From: Artemia franciscana
Taxonomy: Eukaryota > Arthropoda > Branchiopoda > Anostraca > Artemiidae
DNA length: 64,000 nucleotides
Reading direction: 5' to 3'
Assembly: GCF_032884065.1 (NCBI RefSeq)
Contig: NC_088863.1
Coordinates: 67,741,750-67,805,749, forward strand
Position numbers and translations under genes: made by a program. The notes beneath the pieces were generated by a model that saw only the letters and a list, made by a program, of their open reading frames with translations, was not told the DNA's origin and did not search any database. Below, piece after piece: positions 1-11,473 of the stretch (positions are counted from its first letter, which is position 1; every line of letters begins with the position of its first letter).

Positions 1-290
1 ACGATATCCTTCCAAACATCAAATTTTATTACGATACGATCACCCGTTTGTAAGTTAAAAATACATCCTTTTTTCTAATTTTTCCAATTTAATCGTCCCC
101 CACTACCCCCCCCCCCCCAGATGGTCGAATCAAAATGACACTTTCTAATTTAATTAAGTCTGGTTCCTGATATGCCTGCCAAATTTCATCGTCCTAGCTT
201 ACCTGAAAGTGCCCAAAGTAGCAAAACCGGGACAGACGGACAGACAGACAGAATTTGCGATCGCTATATGTCACTTGGTAGATACCAATT
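1..290. repeat. Dispersed repeat, 3' module (copy 1)
   Basis: This stretch matches 62030-62300 almost base for base, in the same orientation. Shared landmarks are a poly-C run, a CAGATGGTCGA block, a CCTGCCAAATTTCATCGTCC block and a GACAGACAGACAGA-type tract followed by TTTGCGATCGCTATATGTCA. It looks like the 3' portion of a multicopy retroelement. No protein is visible in it, so the parent family cannot be named. Confidence 0.7.
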
Positions 291-438
291 AACATAAAAA
301 CGTAATTTCACAAAGTCGCTAATTCTAATTTTATGTCATTTAAAATATTTAAGGGGTTGATTGATGAAAATGAGGACTGATAAATGTGATTAAAAACTAG
401 TGAAAGAATCTAGACAAAACACTAGAAACTGGAAAAGA

Positions 439-610
<172 letters not shown>

Positions 611-751
611 AGTTGTCTGTCTGTGTGTCTGTCAGGTGACGTCATGTTTCTGTGTCGACTGACGTAATGAAGTTAGTTGTCGTCATTTTTGCTATGACGG
701 TGACGTCATTAAAGATATTTAAGACATATATGTTCACGTAGAAATCTATTA

Positions 752-1450
752 ATGTTTAAGTTTAAAATGACTGATGAACTTACAATGGCAAAAGCCGATG
801 AAGATGCTCAAAGAGTCTATGCCAAAAAACTTGCTGCTGATAGAGAAAGTCAGAAAAGAAAGCGTGCCGAGGAATCAAAAGAACAGCAAGGAAACAGGCT
901 TGAGGCTGATAGAGAAAGAAAGAACAGAAAGCGTGCCGAGGAACTACCAGAGCAACGCGAAAGCAGACTTGCTGCTAAAAGAGAAAGTGAAAAAAGAAGG
1001 CGTGCCGAGGAATCACAAAAACAGCAAGAAATCAGGCTTGCTGCTGATAGAGAAAGTAAGAAAAGAAAGCGTGCCGAGGAATCAGAGCAACCTGAAAGTT
1101 ATCGCCTGGCATTCAGGTACAGCCCAGTCGATGATTATAGCTTGAGTAGATGTGTTCAAATCGGGACAATGTCTAAAATTTGTCCCTATTGCAAGGCCTT
1201 GAAATTCAATGGTGAAACAATGGGAATGTGTTGCGCCTCAGGAAAAGTTAAACTTCCTCTATTGGCTGCACCACCAGAGCCATTGAAGACTTTCCTTACT
1301 GGAACTACGTCAGAATCTAAGCGTTTTTTGTCACAAATCAGAAAATACAACTCATGTTTCCAAATGACGTCGTTTGGAGCCCAAATCGAAAATCCAGATC
1401 AATTTATGTCTACTTCGAAAACAGTTAGAGACGTCAGATATGACTTTTGA
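752..1450 (+). pseudogene. Helitron N-terminal ORF (coiled, Cys-rich)
   Basis: The first half (about residues 10-115) is a charged heptad-like repeat with several copies of a unit containing RKRAEES, which probably forms a coiled coil. The second half carries CPYCKALKFNGETMGMCC and then GKVKLPLL, the Cys-rich block that precedes the Rep domain in arthropod Helitron proteins. The frame stays open for 232 codons. The homologous part ends near SFGAQI, just before the point where the Rep domain has been deleted. As a gene of the transposon it is truncated. Confidence 0.75.
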
Positions 1451-3019
1451 TTTTACATCAGAAATTTATAACTACACTTTAGTTATTATAGAAGATTTGT
1501 GCGTACGTATGGCAAACAAACCTCTTAAGGATTTGGGAATGCCTTCACCTAACCGTATCGCTGCTGTTTCGACATGTGTAGAATTGGATCGTGAACAAAG
1601 TTACAGTACGAGTGATCTATTGTCGTATGTACAAAATAACATTTCCAAGTTAACGTCGGAACAAAAAGACATTTATGATACGATAATGCATTGTGTCGAT
1701 AACAACGTTGGAGAAATTTTCTTTTTGGATGCGCCAGGAGGTACTGGTAAAACGTTTGTGATAAAACTGATTCTGGCATCAATTCGATCAAGAAATGATA
1801 TAGCATTGGCAATTGCGTCGTCCGGAATAGCCGCAACATTGCTGCCTGGTGGAAGAACTGCTCATTCCGCTTTGAAATTGCCTCTGAATTTGCATTCTAC
1901 AGAAACTCCCACGTGCAATATTTCCAAATCATCTGGGATGGGTAAAGTATTGCAGCAATGCAAACTTATTATTTGGGATGAGTGCACAATGGCACACAAA
2001 AAATCGCTCGAGGCTCTGGATCAATGCTTGAAAGATTTGAGAGGGAGGTCGAAACCCTTTGGCAGCACATTAATATTGCTTGCGGGAGATTTCAGGCAAA
2101 CATTACCCATAATACCTAGATCAACTCCTGCAGACGAAATGAATGCTTGCCTGAAAAATTCTAATTTATGGGCACACGTAAAAATATTAAAATTAACTAC
2201 AAATATGCGTGTCCGATTGCAAAACGATGACTCTGGTCAAACATTTTCAGATCAATTGCTGGCAATTGGAAACGGAAAGCTCCCAGTAGACTCAATTTCA
2301 GGACGTATACAACTACCTGCTGATTTCTGTAATTTAGTGACGTCCAAAAATGAATTGATTGAAAAAGTATTTCCGAATATTCTAAAAAATTATAAAAATA
2401 ATAAATGGCTAAGTGAAAGAGCGATTCTCGCACCCAAAAATATAGACGTCCACGAAATCAACAATATTGTCTTGACCAAGATTCGAGACCAGGCAGTCCT
2501 TTACAAGTCAGTCGACACAGTTTTGGAACCAAATGAAGCGGTTAATTATCCATCTGAATTTTTAAATTCCATAGATCTTTCAGGGTTTCCACCACACGTG
2601 CTACAACTAAAAATAGGCGTACCAATAATACTTTTAAGAAATATCAACCCACCAAAGCTTTGCAATGGCGCGCGACTTGCCGTAAAAAAACAATGGAAAA
2701 CTTAATAGAGGCCACAATCTTGACAGGGCCTTTTGAGGGTGAGGCTGTTCTTATTCCTCGCATTCCCATGATTCCAACGGATCTGCCTTTTCAATTTAAA
2801 AGATTGCAATTCCCAATTCGATTAGCATTTGCAATCACCATTAACAAAGCTCAAGGTCAATCATTAGAAAAATGTGGTATAGATCTTAATACTGATTGTT
2901 TTTCCCATGAAATATTGTACGTTGCATGTTCGAGGGTCGGTAAACCTGACAATCTATTTATATGCAGCGACAATTGGACAGCGAAGAATGTTGTATATTC
3001 GCAAGTTTTACGCAGTTAA
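1374..3019 (+). pseudogene. Helitron PIF1-like helicase (C-terminal part)
   Basis: The helicase domain is well preserved. It shows Walker A (PGGTGKT), Walker B (IIWDECTM), motif III (AGDFRQTLPII), a later RAILAPKN block, and motif VI (FAITINKAQGQS) followed by YVACSR. Homology begins near 1443 (TSEIYNYTL). The reading frame changes near 2690, between the ARLAVKK region and the segment that carries motif VI, so no single ORF covers the protein. PIF1-type helicases unwind DNA 5' to 3'. In Helitrons this domain is fused to an HUH nuclease, which is missing here. Confidence 0.85.
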
Positions 3020-3044
3020 TTTGTATTGTATCTATCTATCTATC

Positions 3045-3531
3045 TATCTATATAAAAACGAGTTGTGTGTATGCTTGTTTGTTTGTTTGTAAAAAGAGCG
3101 TTTGCATATGACGTCATTATTAGTACATACGGCTTTGTATATGCACAGACAATGGGAAAGCCAAGAATGTTGTATATTCGCAATTTTTACGTAGTTTAAC
3201 TCCTGCAGACGAAATGAATGCTTGCCTAAAAAATTCTAATTTATGGGCACACGTAAAAATATTAAAATTAACAACAAATATGCGTGTCCGATTGCAAAAC
3301 GATGACTCTGGTCAAACATCTTCAGATCAATTACTGGCAATTGGAAACGGAAAGCTCCCAGTAGTGGGAAAGCCAAGAATGTTGTATATTCGCAATTTTT
3401 ATGTAGTTTGAAACACATATATAAATCTATCTATATTCACAGGTGGGACACAGGGACACAACTACAATGGCGCGTAACGACTTACGCGCGCGGGGGGGCT
3501 TGGGGGGGGCGCGAAGCGCCCCACCAACTAG
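3045..3531 (+). mobile_element. Second, nested non-autonomous Helitron end
   Basis: A (TCTA)n stretch and AAAACGAGTTGTGTG repeat the 5'-end style seen near 600, including a downstream GACGTCAT. The body contains a second copy (about 3198-3364) of the helicase segment at 2124-2287. That copy is flanked by direct repeats of a 45-base sequence beginning GGGAAAGCCAAGAATG (about 3153 and 3367). The unit ends in a hairpin plus CTAG. It looks like an internally deleted derivative lying head-to-tail with the larger Helitron. Confidence 0.6.
3506..3531 (+). other. Helitron 3' terminus: hairpin plus CTAG
   Basis: The stem GGGGCGC, loop GAA and stem GCGCCCC (3506-3522) are followed five bases later by CTAG (3528-3531). 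A GC-rich hairpin a few bases upstream of CTRR is the standard Helitron 3' end. The next base is G, not the T expected from insertion into AT, so the exact end is slightly uncertain. Confidence 0.7.
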
Positions 3532-3920
3532 GTGTTGGGGTGCATTCCACATAAATGTCTAGCAGGAGTTTATTCTTTTGGACCTTTTAAAATAAATCTG
3601 AGGAATTAAACTGAATGAGTTCAAGGTTTAAAATTCAAGTTTGGTCTTCCCAGCCAAGGAAAAGCGGTGCTAACGAAGAGAAAAGTATATAGAAAAAAAT
3701 CAACAAAAATGACTTCATGATAAGAAAAGAAATTGCTTGGCAACTTAGTGCTGAAAGACTGGAGGAAAAGAAGCAAAAAAAGCAAATAAAAAAGTTTAAT
3801 TATCTGTGTTCAAGTTTTAGGTTGTACCCGCTTAAATTGAGTGTAGTAGTAAATATCTTTGAAAAATTTAACACCCACTTCACAAATGCTACAAAAAAGC
3901 GAAAGGCAAAAAAAACTCAC
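3532..3920. other. Acsl intron sequence, no feature
   Basis: A+T-rich sequence between the Helitron end and the donor site of the third Acsl exon. I see no coding similarity or repeat in it. The next Acsl exon must lie beyond the left edge, or be too short to recognise. Confidence 0.5.
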
Positions 3921-4098
3921 AGGTCATCCCACGTCTTAGACATCCGAACGTGGCAACAAGCCATTCGACTCTTGTTTCTGAGAATATGACAACTCTTTCC
4001 CTATCTGTAACACCAAGTTCCGCCAATCCACGCCCAAAATTGTCCACGTCAACATCCATGTCAATAAATGTCCGCCATCTGTAATCGCCAAGAACAAA
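3921..4098 (-). CDS. Acsl: Long-chain acyl-CoA synthetase (ACSL3/4 type), exon 3 of those seen
   Basis: Long-chain acyl-CoA synthetases activate fatty acids to acyl-CoA with ATP and CoA at ER, mitochondrial or lipid-droplet membranes. This exon starts after a TATGATTTCAG acceptor and ends at a GTGAGT donor. It reads FVLGDYRWRTF, then DNFGRGLAELGV, then VVIFSETRVEWLVA, which matches the start of the AMP-binding domain in ACSL3/4. It joins in phase 0 to the preceding exon, whose last residues are RIFKK. It ends with one extra nucleotide, so a downstream exon is required, and none is visible to the left. ORFs called over this region in other frames are shadows. Confidence 0.88.
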
Positions 4099-6440
4099 CT
4101 GAAATCATATAAAATCAAACAGATAAAGATGGAAAAGAGAAAAGAACACCACAATATGTCACAAAGCAATAGGATTTAGTTATTAAGATAATAGTTTTAT
4201 GAAAACGAGCCAGGGAAAACTTTGCGATATAGATAATAATAATAATAAATCATCAAATCCTACTGCCGCAACTACAACTGACAATTCACTATAGCACCGA
4301 GACACCTTAGGCCAACATAACTACACAAGTCCCTCCATTCTGGTTTGTTCAAAGGTTTACTCTTAATCCCCTCTCATACAATTCCAATTTTCTCTAAAAT
4401 CCTTCTTTGTTACCTCTTATCGCTCCATTCAGAGGCGACAATCTGTCGGTCTTTATTCGTAAAAATACCCTGGCCGTCTCAATGTTTCTTTCATTACAGC
4501 CCTAGAAAGTGGGATTGGACCATTTTTTTTTAACATCTTGTTGTTTGACATTCAGTGAGTCAAACGGATATCTATTACAATCAATGACCAATTCCTCTGA
4601 AAACACATGGAATTTATCTCTGCCTGTCAAAGCACCCACGCTTCAGAGCCATACTTGACCACTTTCATTACCATGACTGCCAATATTCTTATCTGGGTCC
4701 ACAAACGTACCGTTGCATTCAATATGCCGGGAAACCCAAAAAGGGAGGTTTCAAACAACTCTCAGTCAAAATAATACAATAGTCCACATTTGTCCCGAGA
4801 TGTATGGCTAAGAATTTGTCCTTATTTACTGTTTTTTCAAGAGTCATCAGATCCAGCCATCGATTCTAGGGGTTTTACTAGTCATAAAAAAAAGAGATGA
4901 TGCCAGGGCGAAGCCACAATTTCATGCATTTTGTGTTGTAAAACAACAATTTTGAACTGAATAACTACAAAAGGCTTTAATTGAGTAAATTTCTGTTAAT
5001 GAAGCAAACATTTGAAAGCAAAACAGAGATTTAGGCAGAGCCACTCCTAAGGATGGAGCTACCGGGGCAGTTGCAACGGACACCTTAGCTTGGGGGGCGG
5101 TGTACCACGACTGAAGAATTGCTCACTTAGATCAAACTTTTCGCTTTGATTCGTTTTTTTTTGCTTAAAAAAAGTCAGTTCAAGCTCTACATTAATCAAT
5201 AAAAAAATGTTTCAACAAAACTATCAAATTAATGAGAACTATAATTAATTTTTTCCAAGGCACCGCCAACCCTAGGAACGGCCCTGTGTTTAGAGATACC
5301 GAAAGGCTATTTATATTATCTCTTAGTTTCAGATATTTTCTTCCACACACTAACGCATTTGTCCTAAGACGTATGCGTAGTCAATGCAAAACAAAAAGCC
5401 ATTAGAGACAATTTAGATGGTCAGAATGGTGGTTGTACTTTATTGCACATATACTCATTAAATACTAGCGAGAAGTCCGATAAATTTGCTTTTTTTGGAG
5501 GGGGGACACGAAATGTCCCAAATATTTTAGCTTTCCACGAAAAGTTCTTAAGATCAATGTAAATACAGAGAATTAACCTTCCGGGACTTGCAGCGTTTAA
5601 ATGAACATAATTAGACTAGGCGTGCAACAAAGGGCTGATAGGGGAGAGTTAACCTGTTATAGCAAAAACGGCAGCTTTACTGAAAAGTGGAATCATTTCA
5701 TTATTGAGACATTGAGACAAATAGTGAAAATTGAAAAAATAAAGCGCAAAAATATGATTTAAACTTGTTTCTATTCAGTTATCCTGTTAGCTGTTAAACT
5801 CTCAGTTAAACTGATTTTATTCATTTATTACTCCCAGTTTTCTTGTGCTACAGAAGCAACACATTGGTTTTGTCCTAGTAGTCTTTTTTCTAAAAAAAAA
5901 AAAAAAACAAAAAACAAAAAAAAACAGCCAGATCCAAGAAACAGCCCGCAAAAGTGCTCAGAAATATTTGCACCAATTGTGAACAATTTCAATAATTCAC
6001 TTATTAATCCATGTACGATTAACTAATTGGCTTAAATTTGGGAACAAACAAATTGGATACAATGAATTTGACAACCATTAGTAATACAGGACACGCTTTG
6101 TAAATATACATAAATCTCTAGCAAACAGAAGATTCATGCGTATAATATGGAAAATAGCAGCTCATTAAATTGTTCTTCCACACAGAGAGGCTGGGACCAG
6201 GGCTGTCTGAAAGAGAGGTCAAGGGGTCCATGACTCCTTCCGTTGAAAGGTCAAGTCTTATCCATTCTTCTTATATTTTATTTTTCCTTGGTATTTGCAT
6301 ATTTTTAAAGTTTCAAGTATTATGTTTGCTCAGACTAGAGACACTTTGAGATACTAAAATGTAAAAAAAAATAATTGGATCATTTTGATGCAGTTTGCTT
6401 TAAGAAGCACAGAAAGGCAATGGAGACCACGGAATCAAAC
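4099..6440. other. Acsl intron 2, left part; no gene seen
   Basis: About 2.3 kb of intronic DNA with short A-rich stretches and no convincing coding similarity on either strand. The small ORF at 4345-4533 has no recognisable features. Confidence 0.5.
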
Positions 6441-6444
6441 GGGG

Positions 6445-7265
6445 GGGGGGGGCTATCCTAGACTTAGATTATGCTGATGATGTAAGCATTCTAGATGAAA
6501 ATGTGAGTGAAATGAATGAACTTTTAGAGGTTAAGCGAGTTCAGGGTGCTAGAATAGGTTTGAAAATTAATGTTAAGAAGACCAAGTCAATTAGGCTTGT
6601 AATAGGTGAAGATGAAAAGGTGACATTGGGTAAGGAAAAGTTTGTCAAATGGACAGCTTCACTTACCTTGGTAGCATTATTAGTAAAAACGGCGAGAGTA
6701 GTAAAGGTGTTAAAAGTAGAATAGCCAAGGCTCTGGGTGTTTTTTCACAGTTAAAAAAAAGTTCGGAAGAGTAGTAAGACCAGTCTGCAAACTAAGATTA
6801 GAATATTGGAAGCTACAGTGATGGCAGTGGTAAAATATGGCTATGGAGCATGGGCACTCCTAAAATCAGAGGAAGATTTGCTGGATGTTTTCAAGAGAAA
6901 TTCTCTGAGGATTGTTCTGGGTACCCGGCTGACACTCCGTATTTCAAACAGTAGGCTGCACAACAAGTATGGTTCAATTCCGCTTTCTAGGCTATAATAC
7001 GAGAAAGGTTGAGATGGCTAGGGCACGTTCTGCGGATAAATGATGACAGATTGTCAAAGATCGTCCTTTTCGGCCAACCGTCTAGGGCTAAAAGAAAAGC
7101 AGGTCGTCCGCGGTTGGGGTGGTAGGATGTCATAAAGAACGTTTAAAAGAAATGAGAACATTCTGGGAGGGTGTAAACAGGGAGACTTTGAATAGATTGG
7201 GATGGAGGAGGAGCGTGCGTAGCTTTGTTGGCGTCAGGCGGCTTGGTGCTGCGGTGAGTTGTTAG
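6445..7265 (+). pseudogene. RTE-like LINE remnant (reverse transcriptase C-terminal region)
   Basis: Starting in a poly-G run, the sequence reads LDYADDVSIL (the YADD catalytic motif), then GLKINVKKTKSIRL. A frame change near 6640 follows, then VKSRIAKALGVFSQL, VVKYGYGAWALL, RNSLRIVLGTRL, LRWLGHVLRI and AGRP. This is the order found at the end of RTE-clade reverse transcriptases. At least two frame changes and stop codons interrupt it. It ends in a (TTAGTAG)n-like tail near 7265, as 5'-truncated LINE copies do. It lies antisense to Acsl, inside intron 2. A related piece lies at 28150-28310. Confidence 0.85.
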
Positions 7266-7439
7266 TATTAGTAGTAGTAGCAGTAGCCATAGTAAAGCCT
7301 AAGACTAGCAAAAATACAATCCTATAACAATTCAAACTTAAACGACCAGAAATCATGGGCAGCATAATAGAGCTGCCTAAAAAAAAACGTAATTATTATT
7401 AGAAGCTATGTGCTATTATTTTTTCCCATGAAGCCCCTT

Positions 7440-8110
7440 CGTATAGATATAACTGTCATAGAAATTTGGGAGAATTGATTCAATTGGAAATTTAATATTC
7501 TACTGGCCTTTTTAAGAGTCAAAAATGATTGGAGCAGAGCCAATTTTTCTATCATAGTTGAATGGTCCAGCAACTATGCCCCTGGGAATGAGAGAAATCC
7601 CCACGGCCCTTGGGACAAGGGCTGCAGGCTTTGAATTCTGCCTATTGTTTACATATTTGATTCGCTATTGAGAAAGGAGGTTCTCTAAGGGTATTAACCT
7701 GAAGTTTTCAGGGAATGCTTAGGACGTTGAACTAAATAAAACAAACTATTTGCATAAAGGTTGTCAAAAGGGCGAATAAACCATATCTCAGGAACGGCTT
7801 AGGATATTAAGTTGATACTTCCAGGGCAAGTTAAACTGACCAAAACGCAATATGTACATTCTACTACTACAGCTACCACTATATCTACTACTATTGCGAA
7901 TATTATTATTGCTAAGGGTATTAAAGTGACACTTTCAGGGAATTTTGAGGGGATGCAGAAGCAAATCAAAACAAATATAAGTTGTCGAATGACCGGATAC
8001 CTTTGGGGGGAAGAAGTGCGTGAGAGGGGGGGGGGGTTGCCCTCCAATCGCTTTTGACTTTTGAACGGGGCACTATAACTTTCAGTTTCCAATCGAATGA
8101 CTTCCTTCCG
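7440..8110. repeat. Interspersed repeat, non-coding
   Basis: This block has the texture of the long non-coding repeats elsewhere in the window: G runs followed by phrases such as TGCCCTCCAATCGC, and repeated AACTTTCAGGG-like phrases. It contains two short (ACT)n-like stretches near 7860. I cannot align it end to end with any other copy. The overlapping ORFs on both strands are not supported. Confidence 0.4.
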
Positions 8111-8921
8111 AAGTTTCTACGACAACTCCTTCTCTACAAAGTACCCTGGTAAAAAAAAAAAAAAAAATAATACTAGAATGAGAAGCTAAAACCCTGCATT
8201 CCCAGTTTAAAGGTAATCGATTCTAAAAAAAAAAAGTAAAGGGATTAGATACCTGTGCCAATATTTTCTTTTTTTCTGGTACATTTAAGGGTATATTACA
8301 TATGTACATTTAAGGTTTAACTGGCTGTAAAGCCATTATAGTTTTTTTTTTATAATGAGTAAGTAAAGTATTCACATTCCTCAGAGATCTCAGATTCCTA
8401 ATCTTCAGGGATCAGGTCTTTAGAACTCAGGCCTTTCAGGTACATGATTTTTAAGATCTCAGATCTTCAGGGATCTCAGATTCTTCATCAAGTTGTTGCT
8501 AATGCAACACTAATGTTGGCAAAGCTAAGAAACGGTTGCTGCAGCATCTTTCGCTGCCTATGCAACTTATATCTAGTTTTTTTTTTGTTTTTTTTTTAAC
8601 GTAAAAATTAAACTATAAGCTGTGTGCTTAAGAACATGTTATATACGCTAGGAAATTTTGAACAATAGACAAGCAATGCTTTGATCCGAAAACGTTTCAA
8701 CAAGTAGAGTTGATCACTAAAACAAAGAACTTAAACGAAGATTACTGCTACAGTGTTTTATATTCAGAATGATAACTAACAAAATCTCAACGTACAGGAA
8801 AAAAAGAGCATATTTATGGAAGACACGAGAAGCAAAATCTCTAGAAGCGAAAGTTGTTCGCGAAGTGGAAATTCTATTGGTATTCTATTAGAATTAGTAC
8901 AGTATATAAATGAATCAAACA

Positions 8922-10505
8922 GTTCGTGGTAACGAACTGTAGTAAGGAGCGACCCGGCTCAATAGTAACCAAAACTCTAAAAAATGGAATTTTGATACCA
9001 ATAGTTACATCAAAAGAATCGCATTTTAATGCTGATTAAATGCCCTAAAAGTCATACAATCTTAACGAAAATCACACCATCTGATTCAGTGTATCAGAGA
9101 ACCTTATTGTAGAAGTTTCAAGCTCCTATCTACAAAAATGTGGAATTTTGCATTTTGCCAGGAGACAGATCACAGATGCGTGTTTATTTGTTTTTTTTTT
9201 TTTTTTTTTCCCAGGGATGATCGTATCGACTGAGTGGTTCTAGAATGTCGAGAGAGGGCTCATTCTAACAGAATTATAAAGTTCTAGTGCCCTTTTTAAG
9301 TGACCAAAAAATAGGAAGGCACCTAGGCCCCCTCCCACGATCATTTTCCCCCAAAAGTCACCGGATCAAAATTCTGAGATGGCCATTTTATTCACTATAG
9401 TCGAAAAGCCTAATAACTATGTCTTTAGGAACGACTTACTCGCCCGCAGTCCCCATGGGAGGGCCTGCAAGTTACAAACTTTGACCTGTGTTTACATATA
9501 GTAATGGTTACTGGGAAGTGTACAGACGTTTTCAGGGGGATTTTTTTGGTTTAGGGGGAGAGTTGAGGGGGGGGGGGGTTACGTGAGAGGATATTTCCAT
9601 GGAGAAACTTCTCATTGGAGAAGAGAATTTCAATGAAGGGGGCGCAGGATTTTCTAGCTTTATTTGAAAAAACAATGAAAAAATAAATATGAAAAGTTTT
9701 TTCTACTGAAAGTAATAAGTAGCATTAAAACTTAAAACGAAAAAAAGTTATTACGCATATGAGGGGTTTACCTTCCCGTTATACCTCACTCTTTACGCTA
9801 AAGTATTTTTAGTAGTTTCAACTATTTATTCTACGGCCTTTGTGATTCAGAGGTCATTCTTAAGGAATTGGGACAAAATCTAAGCTATAGTTTAAAGAGC
9901 AAGGTATCGACGAGGGTCGATACCCCCCTCATATACGCTATAAAAACATACGAATATAGAAGTTCGTTACGTAAGTTAATTCGTAAGTTACGTATATTTT
10001 TTACCAATGAAAAGGTTTGTAAAAAATTAAAAGTTCTAGTTGCTTTTTTAAGTAACCAGAAATTTGGAGAGCAACTAGGCCTCCTCCCTCACTCCTTTTT
10101 TTCTCAAAATCTTCCGATTAATTGCAATTAATTAATACACAAATTTCGTTTTAATTATTTATGTGCGGAGAGCCAAGATCAAAACTTGCATTAATACAAA
10201 AACGTCCAAAAATTAAATAAGAAAAAAACAAGTTTTTTTAAATGAAAGTAAGGAGCCACATTAAAACTTAAAACGAACAGAAATTACTCCGTATATGAAA
10301 GAGGATTCTCCTACTCAGTGCTCCGCTCTTTACGCTAAAGTTTCTTACTGTTTTAAAAATAGAGTTAAGAGAAAGAGTCAAACTTTAGCGTAAAGAGCGA
10401 GGCATTGAGGAGGAGAATCCCCTTTCATATACGGAGTAATTTCTGTTCGTTTTAAGTTTTAATGTTGCTCCTTACTTTCATTTAAAAAAAAACTTGTTTT
10501 TTTAT
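8922..10505 (+). repeat. Palindrome-ended 1.6-kb repeat, copy 1
   Basis: It begins with the palindrome CAGTTCGTGGTAACGAACTG, then GTAGTAAGGAGCGACCCGGC. It continues through blocks shared with the copy at 25345-27071, which is in the opposite orientation. The far end holds a large inverted repeat: about 10235-10345 pairs with 10370-10500 and contains ACTTTAGCGTAAAGAGCG and ACTCCGTATATGAAAG. Shorter copies of the inverted motif occur inside the body near 9780-9960. No protein is conserved between copies. I cannot place the family. It lies in Acsl intron 2. Confidence 0.85.
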
Positions 10506-11257
10506 TTTAATTCTGGATAGAAAGAGCTAGAGTTAAGAATTAATGAGAAAATATAAAAAACACAAATATTATTTGATAGCTTTTTGCATATTTACTTAAG
10601 TCAATCATTAAAGAGTGAATTATTTTAACTGCCAAATTATTTTGTTCGCGGGAAAAGTTTTTGGAATGATTTTGTGTTTTAAAATTTGAGATCCATTTTC
10701 AAAGTCTGTATAATTGCTGCACATTCTCGCATCCCTACACAATCGTAAGTAAAAGTTCAAATAGATAATATTTGAATATATATGACTTTCTGGAAATGGA
10801 ACATGATTAATTATAATCAAAACCATTCACTTTATCATACATGCTAAAAATTAATCAATTTTTATCAGATATGATAATGTTTGAACCCAAAACTTGATCT
10901 TCTATATCAGTACCTGTACCATTCTTCAGTTTAGATTTAATTTCTACTGTTTCACAAACAGTAAGCAATATCATTCTAAATGATCTTGAAATAAATAAAT
11001 AAAAAAAAATGCTTTAACAGACTCCAAATACTGTTCGTTATAATTACAAAAAAGAAGCTGCAACAGATATAAATTGTCCCTTGACAGTAAGTACAAAACC
11101 TGACAAAAAAAAACATGAAACAATTTTTGGCCCAAAAACACCAATTCTCCTAAATTTCAATTATATATATAGGCGATACTGTTCTTCTTGGCTTTCCTAA
11201 AGAAGAGACGGGTTGAGATCAAATTAAATAAAGCTATAAAATACTTGAATGGAATAC
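10506..11257. other. Acsl intron 2, right end; no feature
   Basis: Plain A+T-rich intron sequence leading to the donor site of the second Acsl exon. Nothing beyond short A runs is visible. Confidence 0.5.
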
Positions 11258-11473
11258 TTTTTTAAAGATCCTTCCATTTGGTTGAACTTCATCTTCCTCT
11301 GCGATGAGGTCTCTGCTTCCAATCGCGGAACGTCGCCCATGCTGCGCCACGGCAAATTTAAAAGCTTTATCCAGTGTGTCTATCTTGTTTTTTGTAAACT
11401 GTAGGAAGATTTCAGATACTTCTGCTGGATTTCTGAATGTAATAGAGTTTTCACTTTCTTCAACCTTGATTGC
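11258..11473 (-). CDS. Acsl: Long-chain acyl-CoA synthetase (ACSL3/4 type), exon 2 of those seen
   Basis: The exon is 216 nt and phase 0 at both ends. It is preceded by a TTTGTGTTTTAG acceptor and followed by a GTATTC donor. It encodes AIKVEESENSITFRNP, then NKIDTLDKAFKFAVAQHG, then SRDLIAEEDEVQPNGRIFKK. The end of this stretch matches the ACSL3/4 segment in which a TLD..F..AV motif is followed by a TR-like block and the highly conserved QPNG(K/R).FKK. No long ORF covers it, because the flanking introns break the frame quickly. It splices in frame to the exon at 15380-15546 upstream and to 3921-4098 downstream. Confidence 0.93.
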
